Shown here: positions 9,518 through 19,254 of the stretch, piece by piece
Numbering within the stretch: position 1 is the first letter of the stretch
Layout: each line of letters opens with the position of its first letter
Source of the DNA: Woeseiaceae bacterium
Lineage (GTDB): Bacteria; Pseudomonadota; Gammaproteobacteria; Steroidobacterales; Woeseiaceae
DNA length: 48,481 nucleotides
Direction: 5' to 3'
Assembly (NCBI GenBank): GCA_024640345.1
Contig: JAHEFD010000014.1
Location: 1-48,481, forward strand
Notes under the pieces: generated by a model
The model's database searches: none
What the model was told of the DNA's origin: nothing
Seen by the model: only the letters and a program-made list of their open reading frames with translations
Program-made: the position numbers and the translations under genes

Positions 9518-12271
9518 TTAAAGGGATTCGAGCTGGGCCAGCTGTTCTTTGAGCTGAGCCATCTGTTGCTCGAAATCAGTAACCCGCTGTCTTTCCTGTA
9601 TGACTACCGCTTCGGGTGCATTGTTCACAAATTTCTCGTTTTTGAGCTTCCCGCGACAGGTTTCAAGGTCACGGGTAACTTTAGCCAGTTGCTTGCCAAG
9701 GCGCTCAATCTCAGCCTGCTTGTCGATCAGTCCGGCCATCGGCACTAACAGGCGCATCTTGCCATGCAGCGCAGTAGCCGACTGGGGTGCGGTTTCTGCT
9801 TCGCCCAGTGGTCGTACCGACTCTACGCGCCCGACACGCTGGAGGAGCAGGGCATTTTGCTCTGCAAAGTGAATGTCCCTGTCGGTGTACTCAGCCAACA
9901 GTACCGGTACGACCTTGCCAGGTGAAATATCCATTTCGCCGCGAATCTGCCGGATTCCGAGAATGAACTGCTTAACCCATTCGAGTTCTTCCTCCGCATC
10001 GGCGTCGGTCAATGTCGAATCGCTTTCCGGGAATGGGCGCAACATGATCGTGTCCCCGGGCAAATTCATGCGGGGGGCGACCTGGCCCCATATCTCTTCA
10101 GTAACGAATGGCATCAACGGGTGAAGCAGGCGAAGAATCGATTCGAGCACCTCAATCAGGGTTTGTCGCGTGCCGCGTTTCTGCGCATCTGTGGATTCAT
10201 CGGACTGCAGGACCGGTTTGGATAATTCCAGGTACCAGTCGCAAAACTCATGCCACGTAAAGTCGTAAACAGCGGCCGCCGCGAGATCGAGGCGATATGT
10301 CCTGAAGCAATCTTTCATGGTTGCCGCGGTAACCTGCAAGCGGGACCGTATCCAGCGATCAGGTATGCTGAGCTCGACGTCGCCATCGTCAAGTAATTCT
10401 GTATTCATCATTACGTAGCGAGATGCGTTCCAGAGCTTGTTACAAAAATTCTTGTAGCCCTCGATCCTGCCAAGATCAAAGCGAATATCACGACCGGTGG
10501 TGGCAAGAGATGCAAACGTAAATCGCAGCGCATCAGCACCGTATTCATCGATTCCGTTTGGAAATTGCTTTCTGGTTGCCGATTCGATCTTGGGCGACAG
10601 GTGCGTCTGCATAAGGCCTGTCGTGCGTTTGCTGATCAGCGTGTCGAGATCAACGCCATCAATCAGGTCCAGTGGATCCAGTACGTTGCCCTTTGATTTC
10701 GACATTTTCTGGCCTTCCGGGTCCCTGATCAGGCCGTGAATGTAGACCTCGCGAAACGGGACTTCGTCCATGAACTTAAGTCCCATCATGATCATCCTGG
10801 CAACCCAGAAGAAAATGATGTCGAAGCCGGTCACGAGCACATTGCCCGGGTAAAAGGTCTTCAGCGAGTCGGTGTTCCCGGGCCAGCCCTGGGTGCTGAA
10901 TGGCCACAAAGCTGATGAGAACCAGGTATCCAGTACATCCTCGTCCTGGCGCAGTGCGACGTCGGCGCCAAGACCATTTTTTTCGCGTGCTTCCTGTTCG
11001 TTTCGACCCACGTAAATATTGCCGTCAGCGTCATACCATGCGGGGATACGGTGACCCCACCAGAGTTGGCGACTGATGCACCAGTCCTGGATGTTGTGCA
11101 TCCATTCGTAATAGGTCTTGGACCAGTTTTCCGGGACAAACCGGATTCGCCCGTCTTCGACCGCTTTGATCGCGGGTTCAGCAAGCGGTTTGATATCTAC
11201 GTACCACTGGTCCGTGAGGAATGGCTCAACTACCGCACCACTGCGATCTCCACGCGGTAATTTCTGCTCGTAGGCCTCGACCTTGTCCAGCAGTCCGAGG
11301 GCGTCAATATCTGCGACGATTTTTTTGCGGGCGTCGAAACGATCCAGGCCGCGGTAGGCTTCCGGCGCTGAATCGTTGATTGCGGCATTCTCGGTCAGGA
11401 TATTGTATTCAGCGAGATTGTGTCGTTTGCCTATTTCGTAATCGTTGAAGTCATGTGCCGGCGTAATCTTCACGCAGCCAGTACCGAATTCGGGATCGAC
11501 ATAGTCATCGGCGATAATAGGGATGCGGCGACCGACCAACGGCAGAACAATTTCCTGACCTACCAGGTGCTTGTACCTGTCGTCATCCGGATGCACTGCT
11601 ACGGCGCTGTCACCCAGCATCGTTTCCGGGCGCGTCGTGGCCACGACCAGGTATCCATCGCCTGAGGCAAGTGGATATCGAAAATGCCACAGGTTTCCGG
11701 GTTCCTCGCTTTGCAGGACTTCAAGGTCGGACAGGGCCGTATGCAATACAGGGTCCCAATTGACAAGCCGCTTGCCGCGATAGATCAGGCCATCGTCATA
11801 CAGCCGAACGAAAGCTTCCATGACGGACTTTGAAAGCTCATCGTCCATGGTGAAGCAATCACGATCCCAGTCCAGGGACGCGCCCATTCGTCGAAACTGG
11901 TTGGCGATCTGGCCACCTGACTCTGCTTTCCAGTTCCAGACGCGCTCGACAAATTTCTCGCGACCCAAATCGGTTCGGGACTTGCCTTCGCCATTCAATT
12001 GCCTCTCGACGACCATTTGCGTTGCGATGCCGGCGTGATCCATTCCCGGTTGCCACAGGGTGTTATGGCCGCTCATGCGGTGATAGCGGATCAGTGCGTC
12101 CATGATCGTGTCCTGGAACGCATGACCCATATGCAGCGTACCCGTCACGTTCGGTGGCGGTATTACGATGCAATATGGTTCGCCGTCGCCACTGGGTGCG
12201 AACCATCCGTTTTTTTCCCAACGGTCGTATTGACGTTGCTCTATATCTTTTGGTCGGTAGGACTTATCCAT
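9518..12271 (-). CDS. valS: Valyl-tRNA synthetase
   Basis: Class I aminoacyl-tRNA synthetase that charges tRNA-Val. The 917 residues contain the HIGH-type motif in [13 protein letters not shown] near residue 40 and the KMSKS loop in [17 protein letters not shown]. Between them is the CP1 editing domain ([20 protein letters not shown]). The last about 70 residues ([21 protein letters not shown] onward) form the coiled coil typical of ValRS. The start [20 protein letters not shown] is the usual one. It is last in pepA-holC-valS, an order common in gammaproteobacteria, 88 bp after holC. Confidence 0.98.
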   Translation of the reverse strand: MDKSYRPKDIEQRQYDRWEKNGWFAPSGDGEPYCIVIPPPNVTGTLHMGHAFQDTIMDALIRYHRMSGHNTLWQPGMDHAGIATQMVVERQLNGEGKSRTDLGREKFVERVWNWKAESGGQIANQFRRMGASLDWDRDCFTMDDELSKSVMEAFVRLYDDGLIYRGKRLVNWDPVLHTALSDLEVLQSEEPGNLWHFRYPLASGDGYLVVATTRPETMLGDSAVAVHPDDDRYKHLVGQEIVLPLVGRRIPIIADDYVDPEFGTGCVKITPAHDFNDYEIGKRHNLAEYNILTENAAINDSAPEAYRGLDRFDARKKIVADIDALGLLDKVEAYEQKLPRGDRSGAVVEPFLTDQWYVDIKPLAEPAIKAVEDGRIRFVPENWSKTYYEWMHNIQDWCISRQLWWGHRIPAWYDADGNIYVGRNEQEAREKNGLGADVALRQDEDVLDTWFSSALWPFSTQGWPGNTDSLKTFYPGNVLVTGFDIIFFWVARMIMMGLKFMDEVPFREVYIHGLIRDPEGQKMSKSKGNVLDPLDLIDGVDLDTLISKRTTGLMQTHLSPKIESATRKQFPNGIDEYGADALRFTFASLATTGRDIRFDLGRIEGYKNFCNKLWNASRYVMMNTELLDDGDVELSIPDRWIRSRLQVTAATMKDCFRTYRLDLAAAAVYDFTWHEFCDWYLELSKPVLQSDESTDAQKRGTRQTLIEVLESILRLLHPLMPFVTEEIWGQVAPRMNLPGDTIMLRPFPESDSTLTDADAEEELEWVKQFILGIRQIRGEMDISPGKVVPVLLAEYTDRDIHFAEQNALLLQRVGRVESVRPLGEAETAPQSATALHGKMRLLVPMAGLIDKQAEIERLGKQLAKVTRDLETCRGKLKNEKFVNNAPEAVVIQERQRVTDFEQQMAQLKEQLAQLESL

Positions 12272-12359
12272 GGTTTACATCGAACGTGGCTTTATTGGGA
12301 AGGAATTGAATGGAGCTGAGTAAGAGTGACTGACAGGTGAACGGGTATGCAAATATTCA

Positions 12360-12788
12360 CTACAACTTGTGAGTATCGAGCGTATGTCCCTGGTCACGGT
12401 AATCCACAAATCGTTTTCGACTCTGAACCTTGCTTTCTTCATCAGAGGTTACAACTTCTGCCACTCTCGGAAAAGAGGAAGCCCTGCTCGGAATCGTATC
12501 ACCCAGGTTAATCAGCAAGTCGCATTGGGTATGCGGTTCTTCGTCACAGCCTATAGTGACCGGTGATGCCGGTTCTCCGGGCGAAATTCCAATAACTTCA
12601 TGAGGGACAAAGCTGCCATCGCGAAACGTCCACAGCAGGTCATCCAGGATCTGCAGGTTGTCCCGATCCGAGACGTGAATATGCACACGATTTTCCAGTC
12701 GATACGCCTTTTCAGCAAGGCGACAGGCAAATTGTTGTCGTGCAATTTCTCCGGTAGCGGGCAGGATGTAAAAGTCCACTTTGGCCAT
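12360..12788 (-). CDS. holC: DNA polymerase III chi subunit (HolC)
   Basis: Small clamp-loader accessory protein that links DNA polymerase III holoenzyme to single-stranded-DNA-binding protein. The 142 residues begin VDFYILPATGEIARQQFACRLAEKAY. They carry the chi landmarks DLLWTFRDGSFVPHE and DLLINLGDTIP, and the length fits the family. The C-terminal 25 residues, after LINLGD and the AEVV strand, are charged and poorly conserved. The start lies two bases after the pepA stop, so the two are coupled. valS follows in the same direction. Confidence 0.9.
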   Translation of the reverse strand: MAKVDFYILPATGEIARQQFACRLAEKAYRLENRVHIHVSDRDNLQILDDLLWTFRDGSFVPHEVIGISPGEPASPVTIGCDEEPHTQCDLLINLGDTIPSRASSFPRVAEVVTSDEESKVQSRKRFVDYRDQGHTLDTHKL

Positions 12789-12790
12789 CG

Positions 12791-14287
12791 TCAGGGAATG
12801 GCTCGTGCGCGTCTTAGTACGAATTCGGACAGCATTGGCACGGGGCGGCCGGTGCTGCCCTTATCTTTTCCTGATTTCCACGCTGTGCCGGCGATATCAA
12901 GATGCGCCCAATTCAGGTCCTCGGTGAACTTGCTGAGGAAGCAGCCGGCAGTTATCGCTCCGCCGTCACGTCCGCCAACATTGGCAAAATCCGCAAAGTT
13001 GCTTTTCAGCTGCTGCTCATATTCATCAGCGAGCGGCATGTGCCAGGCACGGTCATCAGCCGCAATACCTGCATCTGTTATCTGGCCTGCCAATTCATCG
13101 CTTCGGCTCATAACGGCCGTTCGGTGGTGCCCCAATGCAATGACGCATGCACCCGTTAATGTAGCAACGTCGATGATGACTTCCGGCTTGAAGCGCCGCG
13201 AATAAGTCAATGCGTCGCACAGGATCAGGCGACCCTCGGCATCGGTATTGAGAATTTCAATGGTTTTTCCTGACATGCTGGTAACGATGTCTCCGGGGCG
13301 TGTCGCGGTGCCACTGGGCAGGTTCTCGCAGGTCGGAACGACAACCGTCAGGTTGACGGGCAATTTCAGTTGAGCGATGACAGACATTGTGGCGATGACC
13401 GATGCGGCACCGCACATATCGAATTTCATTTCGTCCATGCCTGGACCGGGCTTCAATGATATGCCACCGGCGTCGAACGTGATGCCCTTGCCGACCAGCA
13501 CGACGGGATTGTCGCGACCGGCGCCTTTGTATTGCATGACAATCAGTTTGGCCGGCAGCGTTGTGCCGCTGGTGACCGACAGAAATGAGCCCATTCCAAG
13601 CCGTTTGATCTCGGCCTCGCCAAGTACCTTGGTAGTGACACTTTTATGCTGGCGCGCAATTTTTTGCGCGGTACGGCCAAGGTAGGCTGGGGTGCAGACG
13701 TTTGGCGGCAAGTTTCCGAGGTCTTTTGCGAGGGACATGCCATCTGCAATTGCATTGCCATGCTGAGCCCCCTTGAGCGCCTTGTTTGCTTCGGCCCGGG
13801 AAGCCGCTGCAATACAGATTTTCCTGAGTGCTGCTGCCCGCGGTTTTTTGCCGCTCTTCGTTTCTGAAAAGCTATAAAGGATGTTGCCGAAAGTCTCAGC
13901 CGTGTAACGGGCAAGGTAGTAGGTGTCGGCGCCCGTGACTGGCTCCAGGTTCAGGTAACAGGTGACATCGCGGATTTTGCTGTCTTTGATTTGTTTTACT
14001 GCAGCGGACACCGCGCGGCGAAACTCACTGACGCCGAACTTGCTGATCTTGCCCAGGCCAACGACAACGACGCGCTGCGCGCGGACTCCCGAAACCGGTG
14101 ACAGCGTCAGGCAGCTGCCCAGCTTGCCGGTTATATCGCCCTGCCGAACCAGGCGGCTGATCACGCCTTTGGTCGCATCGTCTACGTTTTCGGCTCCCAA
14201 TCCTTTTTTGCCGTTTTCATAAACGCCGACAATGACAGAGGCCCCCGCGATTCGGGAGGCGGCGCTCGTGGTCGATGACATTTCCAT
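12791..14287 (-). CDS. pepA: Leucyl aminopeptidase (PepA, M17 family)
   Basis: Two-metal cytosolic aminopeptidase. In some gammaproteobacteria PepA also binds DNA in Xer recombination and carAB control. The 498-residue product has the metal-binding and active-site segments VGKGITFDAGGISLKPG, MDEMKFDMCGAA and NTDAEGRLILCDALTY. It ends with HLDIAGTAWKSGKDKGSTGRP, as in E. coli PepA (503). The open frame extends to 14698, but homology begins at SRIAGASVIVGVYE. The start is therefore ATG 14287, with AGGAG about ten bases upstream; a second ATG lies two codons later. It heads the pepA-holC-valS operon and is divergent from lptF across 231 bp. Confidence 0.96.
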   Translation of the reverse strand: MEMSSTTSAASRIAGASVIVGVYENGKKGLGAENVDDATKGVISRLVRQGDITGKLGSCLTLSPVSGVRAQRVVVVGLGKISKFGVSEFRRAVSAAVKQIKDSKIRDVTCYLNLEPVTGADTYYLARYTAETFGNILYSFSETKSGKKPRAAALRKICIAAASRAEANKALKGAQHGNAIADGMSLAKDLGNLPPNVCTPAYLGRTAQKIARQHKSVTTKVLGEAEIKRLGMGSFLSVTSGTTLPAKLIVMQYKGAGRDNPVVLVGKGITFDAGGISLKPGPGMDEMKFDMCGAASVIATMSVIAQLKLPVNLTVVVPTCENLPSGTATRPGDIVTSMSGKTIEILNTDAEGRLILCDALTYSRRFKPEVIIDVATLTGACVIALGHHRTAVMSRSDELAGQITDAGIAADDRAWHMPLADEYEQQLKSNFADFANVGGRDGGAITAGCFLSKFTEDLNWAHLDIAGTAWKSGKDKGSTGRPVPMLSEFVLRRARAIP

Positions 14288-14518
14288 ACGCGAAGAACTC
14301 CTGGTTCGGGATGCCACTCCACAATCGCCTGCACTGTCGGCTTTTCCGCCGCAGGAGGAATGACAGTGGAGACTCCGGCCCCGATTGTTGTTGTTTGTCT
14401 CTTTGGGCCTGTGACCCAGGGACTGTCCCGGACAATTTAAAACCGGTAGTCTACCCGATCCCGCTGAACATGGGGCGTTTCCAACGGTCCAAAAGCCAGT
14501 GAAATCACCGATATAGCA

Positions 14519-15613
14519 ATGTTTCGCATACTCGATCGATATATTTTTCGTGAAATCGCCCAATCCTGGCTGGCGGTCACGATGGTGTTGCTGGCGATTC
14601 TGCTGACCAACCAGTTCGCCCGTGTCCTGGGAGACGTGGCAAAGGACAAGTTGCCTAAAGATGCTGTATTCCAGATCATTGGCCTGACCGGCCTGCAATA
14701 CCTGACCATCCTGGTGCCAATCGGCCTTTTCCTGTCGATCATGCTCGCACTTGGGCGCCTCTATCGCGACAGCGAGATGCCGGCGATGATGGCCTGCAGG
14801 GTGGGTCCGGCGGATATCTATCGCCCGCTTTCCTGGTTACTTCTGCCGCTCGTATTGGCAGTTGGCTGGCTGTCGATGGAAGTCGCACCGATGGCGCTGA
14901 CTGAAATTGAACGAATCAGTGCCGAAGCGCGGCGCCAGGCAGATTTGTCCAGCATCGAGCCAGGCAGGTTCACCAGTGATGATAGCCAGGGCTCCGTGGT
15001 GTACGCGGAAAGCGTTGCCCCGGGTGGTGTCATTGAGAAAGTCTTTTTGCAGCGGCAGATCGAAAACGGCGTTGAAGTTGTTATCGCCGAACGCGGGGAG
15101 CAAGTTGAGTCGGAAGATCCCGACAAGCGATTCTTTGTCCTGCACGATGGCCGGCGTTACGAGGGCGTTCCGGGAACCGCTAATTTTCGCGTCGTGGAAT
15201 TTGCGGAACACGGCATTCCTTACCGCCTGCCGGAAATGGAAGCGCAGGAACTTGAGCCATACGCCATGCGCACGGCGGATCTCATTTCGTCATCGGCCAG
15301 GCTGGAACAGGCGGAACTGCACTGGCGAATTGGCATTCCGCTGGCCACGCTCGTACTTGCCATTCTTGCGGTTCCACTGAGTAAAAGCCAACCGCGAGAA
15401 GGGAGATACGGGCGGCTCGCCATTGGTCTGCTCGTCTTCATCATTTATTTCAATTTGCTCAGTGCCGGCAAAACATGGCTGGAGCAGGAAACGGTGCCGG
15501 TCTGGGTTGGTCTTTGGTGGGTGCATATTGCGATGCTGATTTTTGCGCTGAGCTTGCTGGGCATACAAAACGGATGGCACAGACGCCTGTTTTCTTCCGG
15601 GCCGAAACATTGA
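14519..15613 (+). CDS. lptF: LPS export permease LptF
   Basis: One of two membrane subunits of the LptB2FG ABC exporter that extracts lipopolysaccharide from the inner membrane. The 364-residue protein has three N-terminal membrane helices (about 12-32, 53-80 and 100-122). A periplasmic beta-jellyroll domain (about 130-265) follows, with FTSDDSQGSVVYAES and YEGVPGTANFRVVEF. Three more helices close the protein. RYIFREIAQSWLAVTMVLLAI is the usual family start. The stop overlaps the lptG start. The gene is divergent from pepA, as in most gammaproteobacteria. Confidence 0.97.
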   Translation: MFRILDRYIFREIAQSWLAVTMVLLAILLTNQFARVLGDVAKDKLPKDAVFQIIGLTGLQYLTILVPIGLFLSIMLALGRLYRDSEMPAMMACRVGPADIYRPLSWLLLPLVLAVGWLSMEVAPMALTEIERISAEARRQADLSSIEPGRFTSDDSQGSVVYAESVAPGGVIEKVFLQRQIENGVEVVIAERGEQVESEDPDKRFFVLHDGRRYEGVPGTANFRVVEFAEHGIPYRLPEMEAQELEPYAMRTADLISSSARLEQAELHWRIGIPLATLVLAILAVPLSKSQPREGRYGRLAIGLLVFIIYFNLLSAGKTWLEQETVPVWVGLWWVHIAMLIFALSLLGIQNGWHRRLFSSGPKH

Positions 15614-16674
15614 CGATTCTATCCGCTTACCTGATGCGCGCGATCCTGATGAGCACGTTGCTCGTTATGCTGGTTTTGCTCGCATTGGCTGGCCTGTTTG
15701 AATTTATCGGGCAGCTCGATTCGACCCAGGGTTCCTTCGGTGTGCCCGAGGCATTGTTGTTCGCATTATTACGCTTGCCACAGCTTTCATTCGAGATGCT
15801 GCCGATCGCCTCCCTCATAGGTGCCTTGCTCGGACTTGGCGCATTGGCAAATAACAGTGAACTGGTTGTCATGCGTACGGCAGGGCTGTCTGTCGGCCAC
15901 CTCGCCGGAATGGTCGCGATGTCGGGTTTCGTTTTGATGGTGGTAATGGGGCTGGTCGGTGAGTACATAGGCCCACCGCTGGATTATTTTGCACGAACCA
16001 TGCGTGACGAGGCGCGATACGAGCAGGAAAACAGGGATATCGGCAACGCCGCATGGATCAAGGACGGCCCGGTCATTCTGCATCTTGAAAAGATCAATGC
16101 AGAATTCGAATTCGGGACTCTCTATATTTTTCGCTTCAATGAGGATGATTCACTTAGCTCCATCGCGCGAGCAGAGAATTCCGGCATCGACGATTCGGAC
16201 AAGTGGGTGCTCGAAAACGTCAAGGAGACACGCTTCCAGAACGACTCGGTGCAAGCCGTGGAATCGTCTGTGGCGGTCGAGTCATTTGATCTGGATTCAG
16301 ACATGCTTGGTGTCACGCTCGTCAAGCCTGTGAGCCTCTCTGCGCGAGGCCTCATGACCTATATTTCATATCTCAAGAAAAATGAACTGGACTCGCAGCG
16401 GTACGAAACCGAATTGTGGTCAAGAATCGCAAGGACGGTAACGGTGATCATAATGCCGGTCCTTGCTTTGGCATTTGTGTTCGGGTCGTTACGATCCGCC
16501 GGATCAGGTGGCCGGCTGATGATCGGCGTATTGATAGGACTGGCCTATTTCCTCGCAAGCGAGATGATTGCCAACTCGGGCCAGGTGTTCAGGCTTAACC
16601 CGGCAATTGTTACCTGGCTGCCGTCAGCCGCATTAGTCGCAATTACAGCGTTTGCCCTGACCAGGGTCCGCTAA
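15610..16674 (+). CDS. lptG: LPS export permease LptG
   Basis: Partner of LptF in the lipopolysaccharide exporter. The frame opens at 15475, but homology begins near AYLMRAILMSTLLVMLVLLAL. I chose the TTG at 15610, which overlaps the lptF stop (TTGA) and gives 354 residues, close to the usual 360. An ATG at 15574 is the alternative. It shows LSFEMLPIASLIGALLGLGAL and NNSELVVMRTAGLS, typical of LptG, a periplasmic domain, and three C-terminal helices from about residue 275. Its stop overlaps the convergent RDD gene by three bases. Confidence 0.95.
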   Translation: MTILSAYLMRAILMSTLLVMLVLLALAGLFEFIGQLDSTQGSFGVPEALLFALLRLPQLSFEMLPIASLIGALLGLGALANNSELVVMRTAGLSVGHLAGMVAMSGFVLMVVMGLVGEYIGPPLDYFARTMRDEARYEQENRDIGNAAWIKDGPVILHLEKINAEFEFGTLYIFRFNEDDSLSSIARAENSGIDDSDKWVLENVKETRFQNDSVQAVESSVAVESFDLDSDMLGVTLVKPVSLSARGLMTYISYLKKNELDSQRYETELWSRIARTVTVIIMPVLALAFVFGSLRSAGSGGRLMIGVLIGLAYFLASEMIANSGQVFRLNPAIVTWLPSAALVAITAFALTRVR

Positions 16675-17093
16675 TCGGAACCCGGTTTCGGGTGGTAACA
16701 CAGTTTCGTTCCGGATAATCGATCGTGCCACGCGAGGCCGTCTTTGTCCCAGAGCTGCCACCAGAACCCCAGGCCGAATGGAATGAGCGACAACAAGGCC
16801 GCGAGAAATCGCAGGCTCGCCCTGGCGAAGTTTGGTTTCTTTCCATCCGCGGTCTGAAGTGAAAGCCTCCACGACTGCATGCCAAGCGTTCTTCCGTAAC
16901 CCGACCAGAATCCGACGTAAAACAGGTATGCCATGGCGACAAGCGCGGTTTGATAAGGCACCTCGCCAGGCTCGACCGGCTCGCCGCCGCGCATGGCAAC
17001 AAACGGCATGGTCACTACGAACATGAGTGCCAGTACCAGCAGGCTGTCATAGAGTATTGAGCCCAGTCGACGTCCGAGAGTCGCACTACGCAT
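16671..17093 (-). CDS. RDD family membrane protein
   Basis: A 140-residue inner-membrane protein with the RDD layout. An N-terminal LGRRLGSILYDSLLVLALMF carries the Arg and Asp that name the family. Two to three membrane segments follow, then SLRFLAALLSLIPFGLGFWW and the family C-terminus DGLAWHDRLSGTKL. The open frame reaches back to 17168, but ATG 17093 fits the family start and overlaps the upstream transporter stop by eight bases. It is co-transcribed with that transporter. RDD proteins are implicated in ion exchange or as accessory membrane proteins; no specific function can be inferred here. Confidence 0.85.
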   Translation of the reverse strand: MRSATLGRRLGSILYDSLLVLALMFVVTMPFVAMRGGEPVEPGEVPYQTALVAMAYLFYVGFWSGYGRTLGMQSWRLSLQTADGKKPNFARASLRFLAALLSLIPFGLGFWWQLWDKDGLAWHDRLSGTKLCYHPKPGSD

Positions 17094-18366
17094 TGGCTGC
17101 AAGTTCCTTGTCGCGAAGATTGTATGCCCGGCCCAGCCAGAGCGCGATGCCCGCCCAAATCGCTGCAAACGGCACCATCAGTAACGATGTCCCCGCCAGT
17201 CCGGCAATTGAAACCATGAATCTGACTGCCCAGGTGCCAATCACGTCACCGGTACGGTAGAGAACCGTGTCAATAAAGTTCTTGGCTTTGTATTTTTCTT
17301 CGGGCGTCACGACAGAATAAAGCATGTCGTTTGCGGGCTTGCTGAAGCCGAACCCCAAAGCACGCCGGGCGACGGTCAATATGGCTACTGCAGCGAGGGT
17401 CGGGTCGAGCGCAAGCCACGCGAATCCGACAATGGACACGATCGGCATCAATGACAGCGTGATGCCCACTCCGTAGCGCCTTACAGTTTCCTTGACAAGC
17501 AGCATCTGGCCAACGAGTGCGAACACGTTGGTCCAGAAATTGATGTCGGAAAAGAACTGTGTTCGTTCGTCGTTATTCGCGATCGCAACCTTTACGAGAT
17601 CCGCGGAAAACATGTACAGGGCGGTACCGAGCAGGCTTGCAATTACCGATGCCAGGGCGATGGCAAGAAAGTATTTGGAGCTAAGTACATGGGTTACGCC
17701 GCTGAACGGACTGCCACCAAGCGGCCTGCTGCTGTCGATTGTCAATGCGCTCTGGCTGGAGTCATCCTGCCTGATATCGCGGCGAAGACGCGTGATGCAA
17801 TAGGTGCCGACCAGTAGCAAGGTGGCCGAAATCGGCATCAGGTTTTGAAACCCGATGTCGACTACCAGCATGCTGGTCGCCTTGGCACCTAATAGCGCAC
17901 CAATGCTGCCACCGGAAGAAATGATACCGAACAGCCGTCGTCCCTGGGCCTGGGAGTAGAGGTCCGCCATGAAACTCCAGAACACCGAGACCACATACAG
18001 GTTAAATACGCTGATCCAGACAAAGAAGACCCGGCTCATCCAGACGTAACCTAGTTCGTTCGAAATTGCGTATGAGAATGTTGCCCAGAAAATCAGGATA
18101 TTGGAGATAAAGAAGTAATAGACCCACGGAAGGAAACGTTTGCGAGGATATTTCGACGCAATCCAGCCGAAGATCGGTGTGGCGACCAGCATCGTCAGGA
18201 ACGTTCCGCCGAATAACCATGGAATCGTTTCCGGTCCGCTTTCAACTGCCATGGCCTCGCGTACCGGCCGGAGCATGTAGTAGGACCCGAGAATGCAGAA
18301 GAAATACACGAACGACCAGATCACCGCGGGAAATTCACCCGGCATTACCCCTAGCAGGCGAGTCAC
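17086..18366 (-). CDS. MFS-type transporter resembling nucleotide (ATP/ADP) translocases
   Basis: A 426-residue protein with about twelve membrane helices. The early segment SYYMLRPVREAMAVESG resembles the YYxLRPxRD/E signature shared by bacterial NTP/NDP exchanger-like carriers and a related MFS branch. Later landmarks are SVFWSFMADLYSQAQGRRLFG and ARRALGFGFSKPANDMLYSV, both characteristic of that branch. Whether free-living bacteria use it for nucleotides is unknown, and the substrate is not inferable. The start is GTG at 18366. It shares an operon with the RDD protein and is divergent from the MAPEG gene over 153 bp. Confidence 0.8.
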   Translation of the reverse strand: MTRLLGVMPGEFPAVIWSFVYFFCILGSYYMLRPVREAMAVESGPETIPWLFGGTFLTMLVATPIFGWIASKYPRKRFLPWVYYFFISNILIFWATFSYAISNELGYVWMSRVFFVWISVFNLYVVSVFWSFMADLYSQAQGRRLFGIISSGGSIGALLGAKATSMLVVDIGFQNLMPISATLLLVGTYCITRLRRDIRQDDSSQSALTIDSSRPLGGSPFSGVTHVLSSKYFLAIALASVIASLLGTALYMFSADLVKVAIANNDERTQFFSDINFWTNVFALVGQMLLVKETVRRYGVGITLSLMPIVSIVGFAWLALDPTLAAVAILTVARRALGFGFSKPANDMLYSVVTPEEKYKAKNFIDTVLYRTGDVIGTWAVRFMVSIAGLAGTSLLMVPFAAIWAGIALWLGRAYNLRDKELAANA

Positions 18367-18437
18367 GACGTGGACCGGACCTTTCCCGGAGCCTGATGGC
18401 GTCTCGCTTGATTTCGTATCCAGTGCTGGCTCCCGGG

Positions 18438-18458
18438 ACTGAGCGCGACACGCTCAGT
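18438..18458. repeat. Inverted repeat between divergent transporter and MAPEG genes
   Basis: ACTGAGCG and CGCTCAGT, a perfect 8-bp inverted repeat around a 5-base loop (CGACA), in the 153-bp divergent intergenic region. The location suits an operator. It could equally be an RNA hairpin in a leader. No T-run follows, so a terminator is unlikely. Confidence 0.4.
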
Positions 18459-18519
18459 GTTTAATGTAATATCCAATGTCCGGCATCATACAGAGTAAGA
18501 ATAAGAAAGGAGAAGTGTC

Positions 18520-18903
18520 GTGGAATTTCTGGTAATCGTTACGTCAATTGCGCTACTGCAGATGTTCATTTTTGCAATTCAGGTGGGATCCGCCCGGGTG
18601 AAATATCACGTAGATGCACCTTCTATTTCGGGAGCCCCGGAATTTGAGCGTGCATTCCGTGTGCACCAGAATACGCTCGAACAGTTGGTCATTCTGATTC
18701 CGTCAATGTGGATGTTCGCGCAGTTCTGGCCAGCAGATATTGCTGCCGGACTCGGGCTGGTATTTATCATCGGCCGTCAGGTATACCGTAACGCTTACAT
18801 CAAGGATCCGGGTGGACGTTCGATGGGATTCAGTATTGGTGCATTGGCGACAGTCATTCTGCTGCTGGGCTCTTTGATTGGCGCTGCAATGGCGCTTCTC
18901 TGA
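18520..18903 (+). CDS. MAPEG family membrane protein
   Basis: A 127-residue protein with four predicted membrane helices of the MAPEG family (membrane-associated proteins in eicosanoid and glutathione metabolism). The landmarks are the central stretch FERAFRVHQNTLEQLVILIPSMW (about residues 42-64) and GRQVYRNAYIKDPGGRSMGF, where E, R, N and Y residues line the glutathione site in characterised members. Bacterial members are often glutathione transferases or peroxidases; that role is inferred here. The GTG start has AAAGGAG seven bases upstream. The zinc-ribbon gene follows 24 bp later on the same strand. Confidence 0.92.
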   Translation: MEFLVIVTSIALLQMFIFAIQVGSARVKYHVDAPSISGAPEFERAFRVHQNTLEQLVILIPSMWMFAQFWPADIAAGLGLVFIIGRQVYRNAYIKDPGGRSMGFSIGALATVILLLGSLIGAAMALL

Positions 18904-18927
18904 AAGTCACCACAGGAGACAGGTGCA

Positions 18928-19167
18928 GTGCCGAGCGTTGTGACATTTATTGATCTGAAGCAGCAGAACCACACGCTCGGGCTCTTCTGTGTGGAATGCA
19001 ACCGGTGGGGCGAGGCGGATATAAGTAGTCTCATTTCCAGCGGGCGCGGCGAATATTCGTTGACCGATGCAAAATTCAGATGCCGGGATTGTGGCGAGTT
19101 GGCCGAGAAACAACTTCGCCCACCCGTGCCTGTAATCGGCGGCGCAGTTGCCTATATCCGTTCCTGA
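18928..19167 (+). CDS. Small CxxC zinc-ribbon-like hypothetical protein
   Basis: A 79-residue protein I do not recognise. It has two cysteine pairs, CVEC (near residue 21) and CRDC (near residue 52), spaced like a zinc ribbon. Between them is a polar linker, and the C-terminus contains RPPVPVIGG. The GTG start is preceded by AGGAG nine bases upstream, which supports translation. It sits 24 bp after the MAPEG gene and may be co-transcribed with it. The cysteine pattern and good ribosome-binding site argue for a real gene; the function is unknown. Confidence 0.7.
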   Translation: MPSVVTFIDLKQQNHTLGLFCVECNRWGEADISSLISSGRGEYSLTDAKFRCRDCGELAEKQLRPPVPVIGGAVAYIRS

Positions 19168-19254
19168 CGGTCGGTGGCGGGATCGTATCGATGGTCGGGC
19201 ACTGCACTGGCGGAAAACGGAAGGAAACGCGGTTCATGAGCAGCTTCGGCCCGG

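Noticed and set aside
14422-14432. GGGACTGTCCC palindrome between pepA and lptF
   Set aside because: Short, single copy, no match to promoter elements. Chance cannot be excluded.
14288-14698. N-terminal extension of the pepA frame, 137 codons
   Set aside because: It runs through the divergent promoter region and into lptF. PepA homology and a ribosome-binding site start at 14287.
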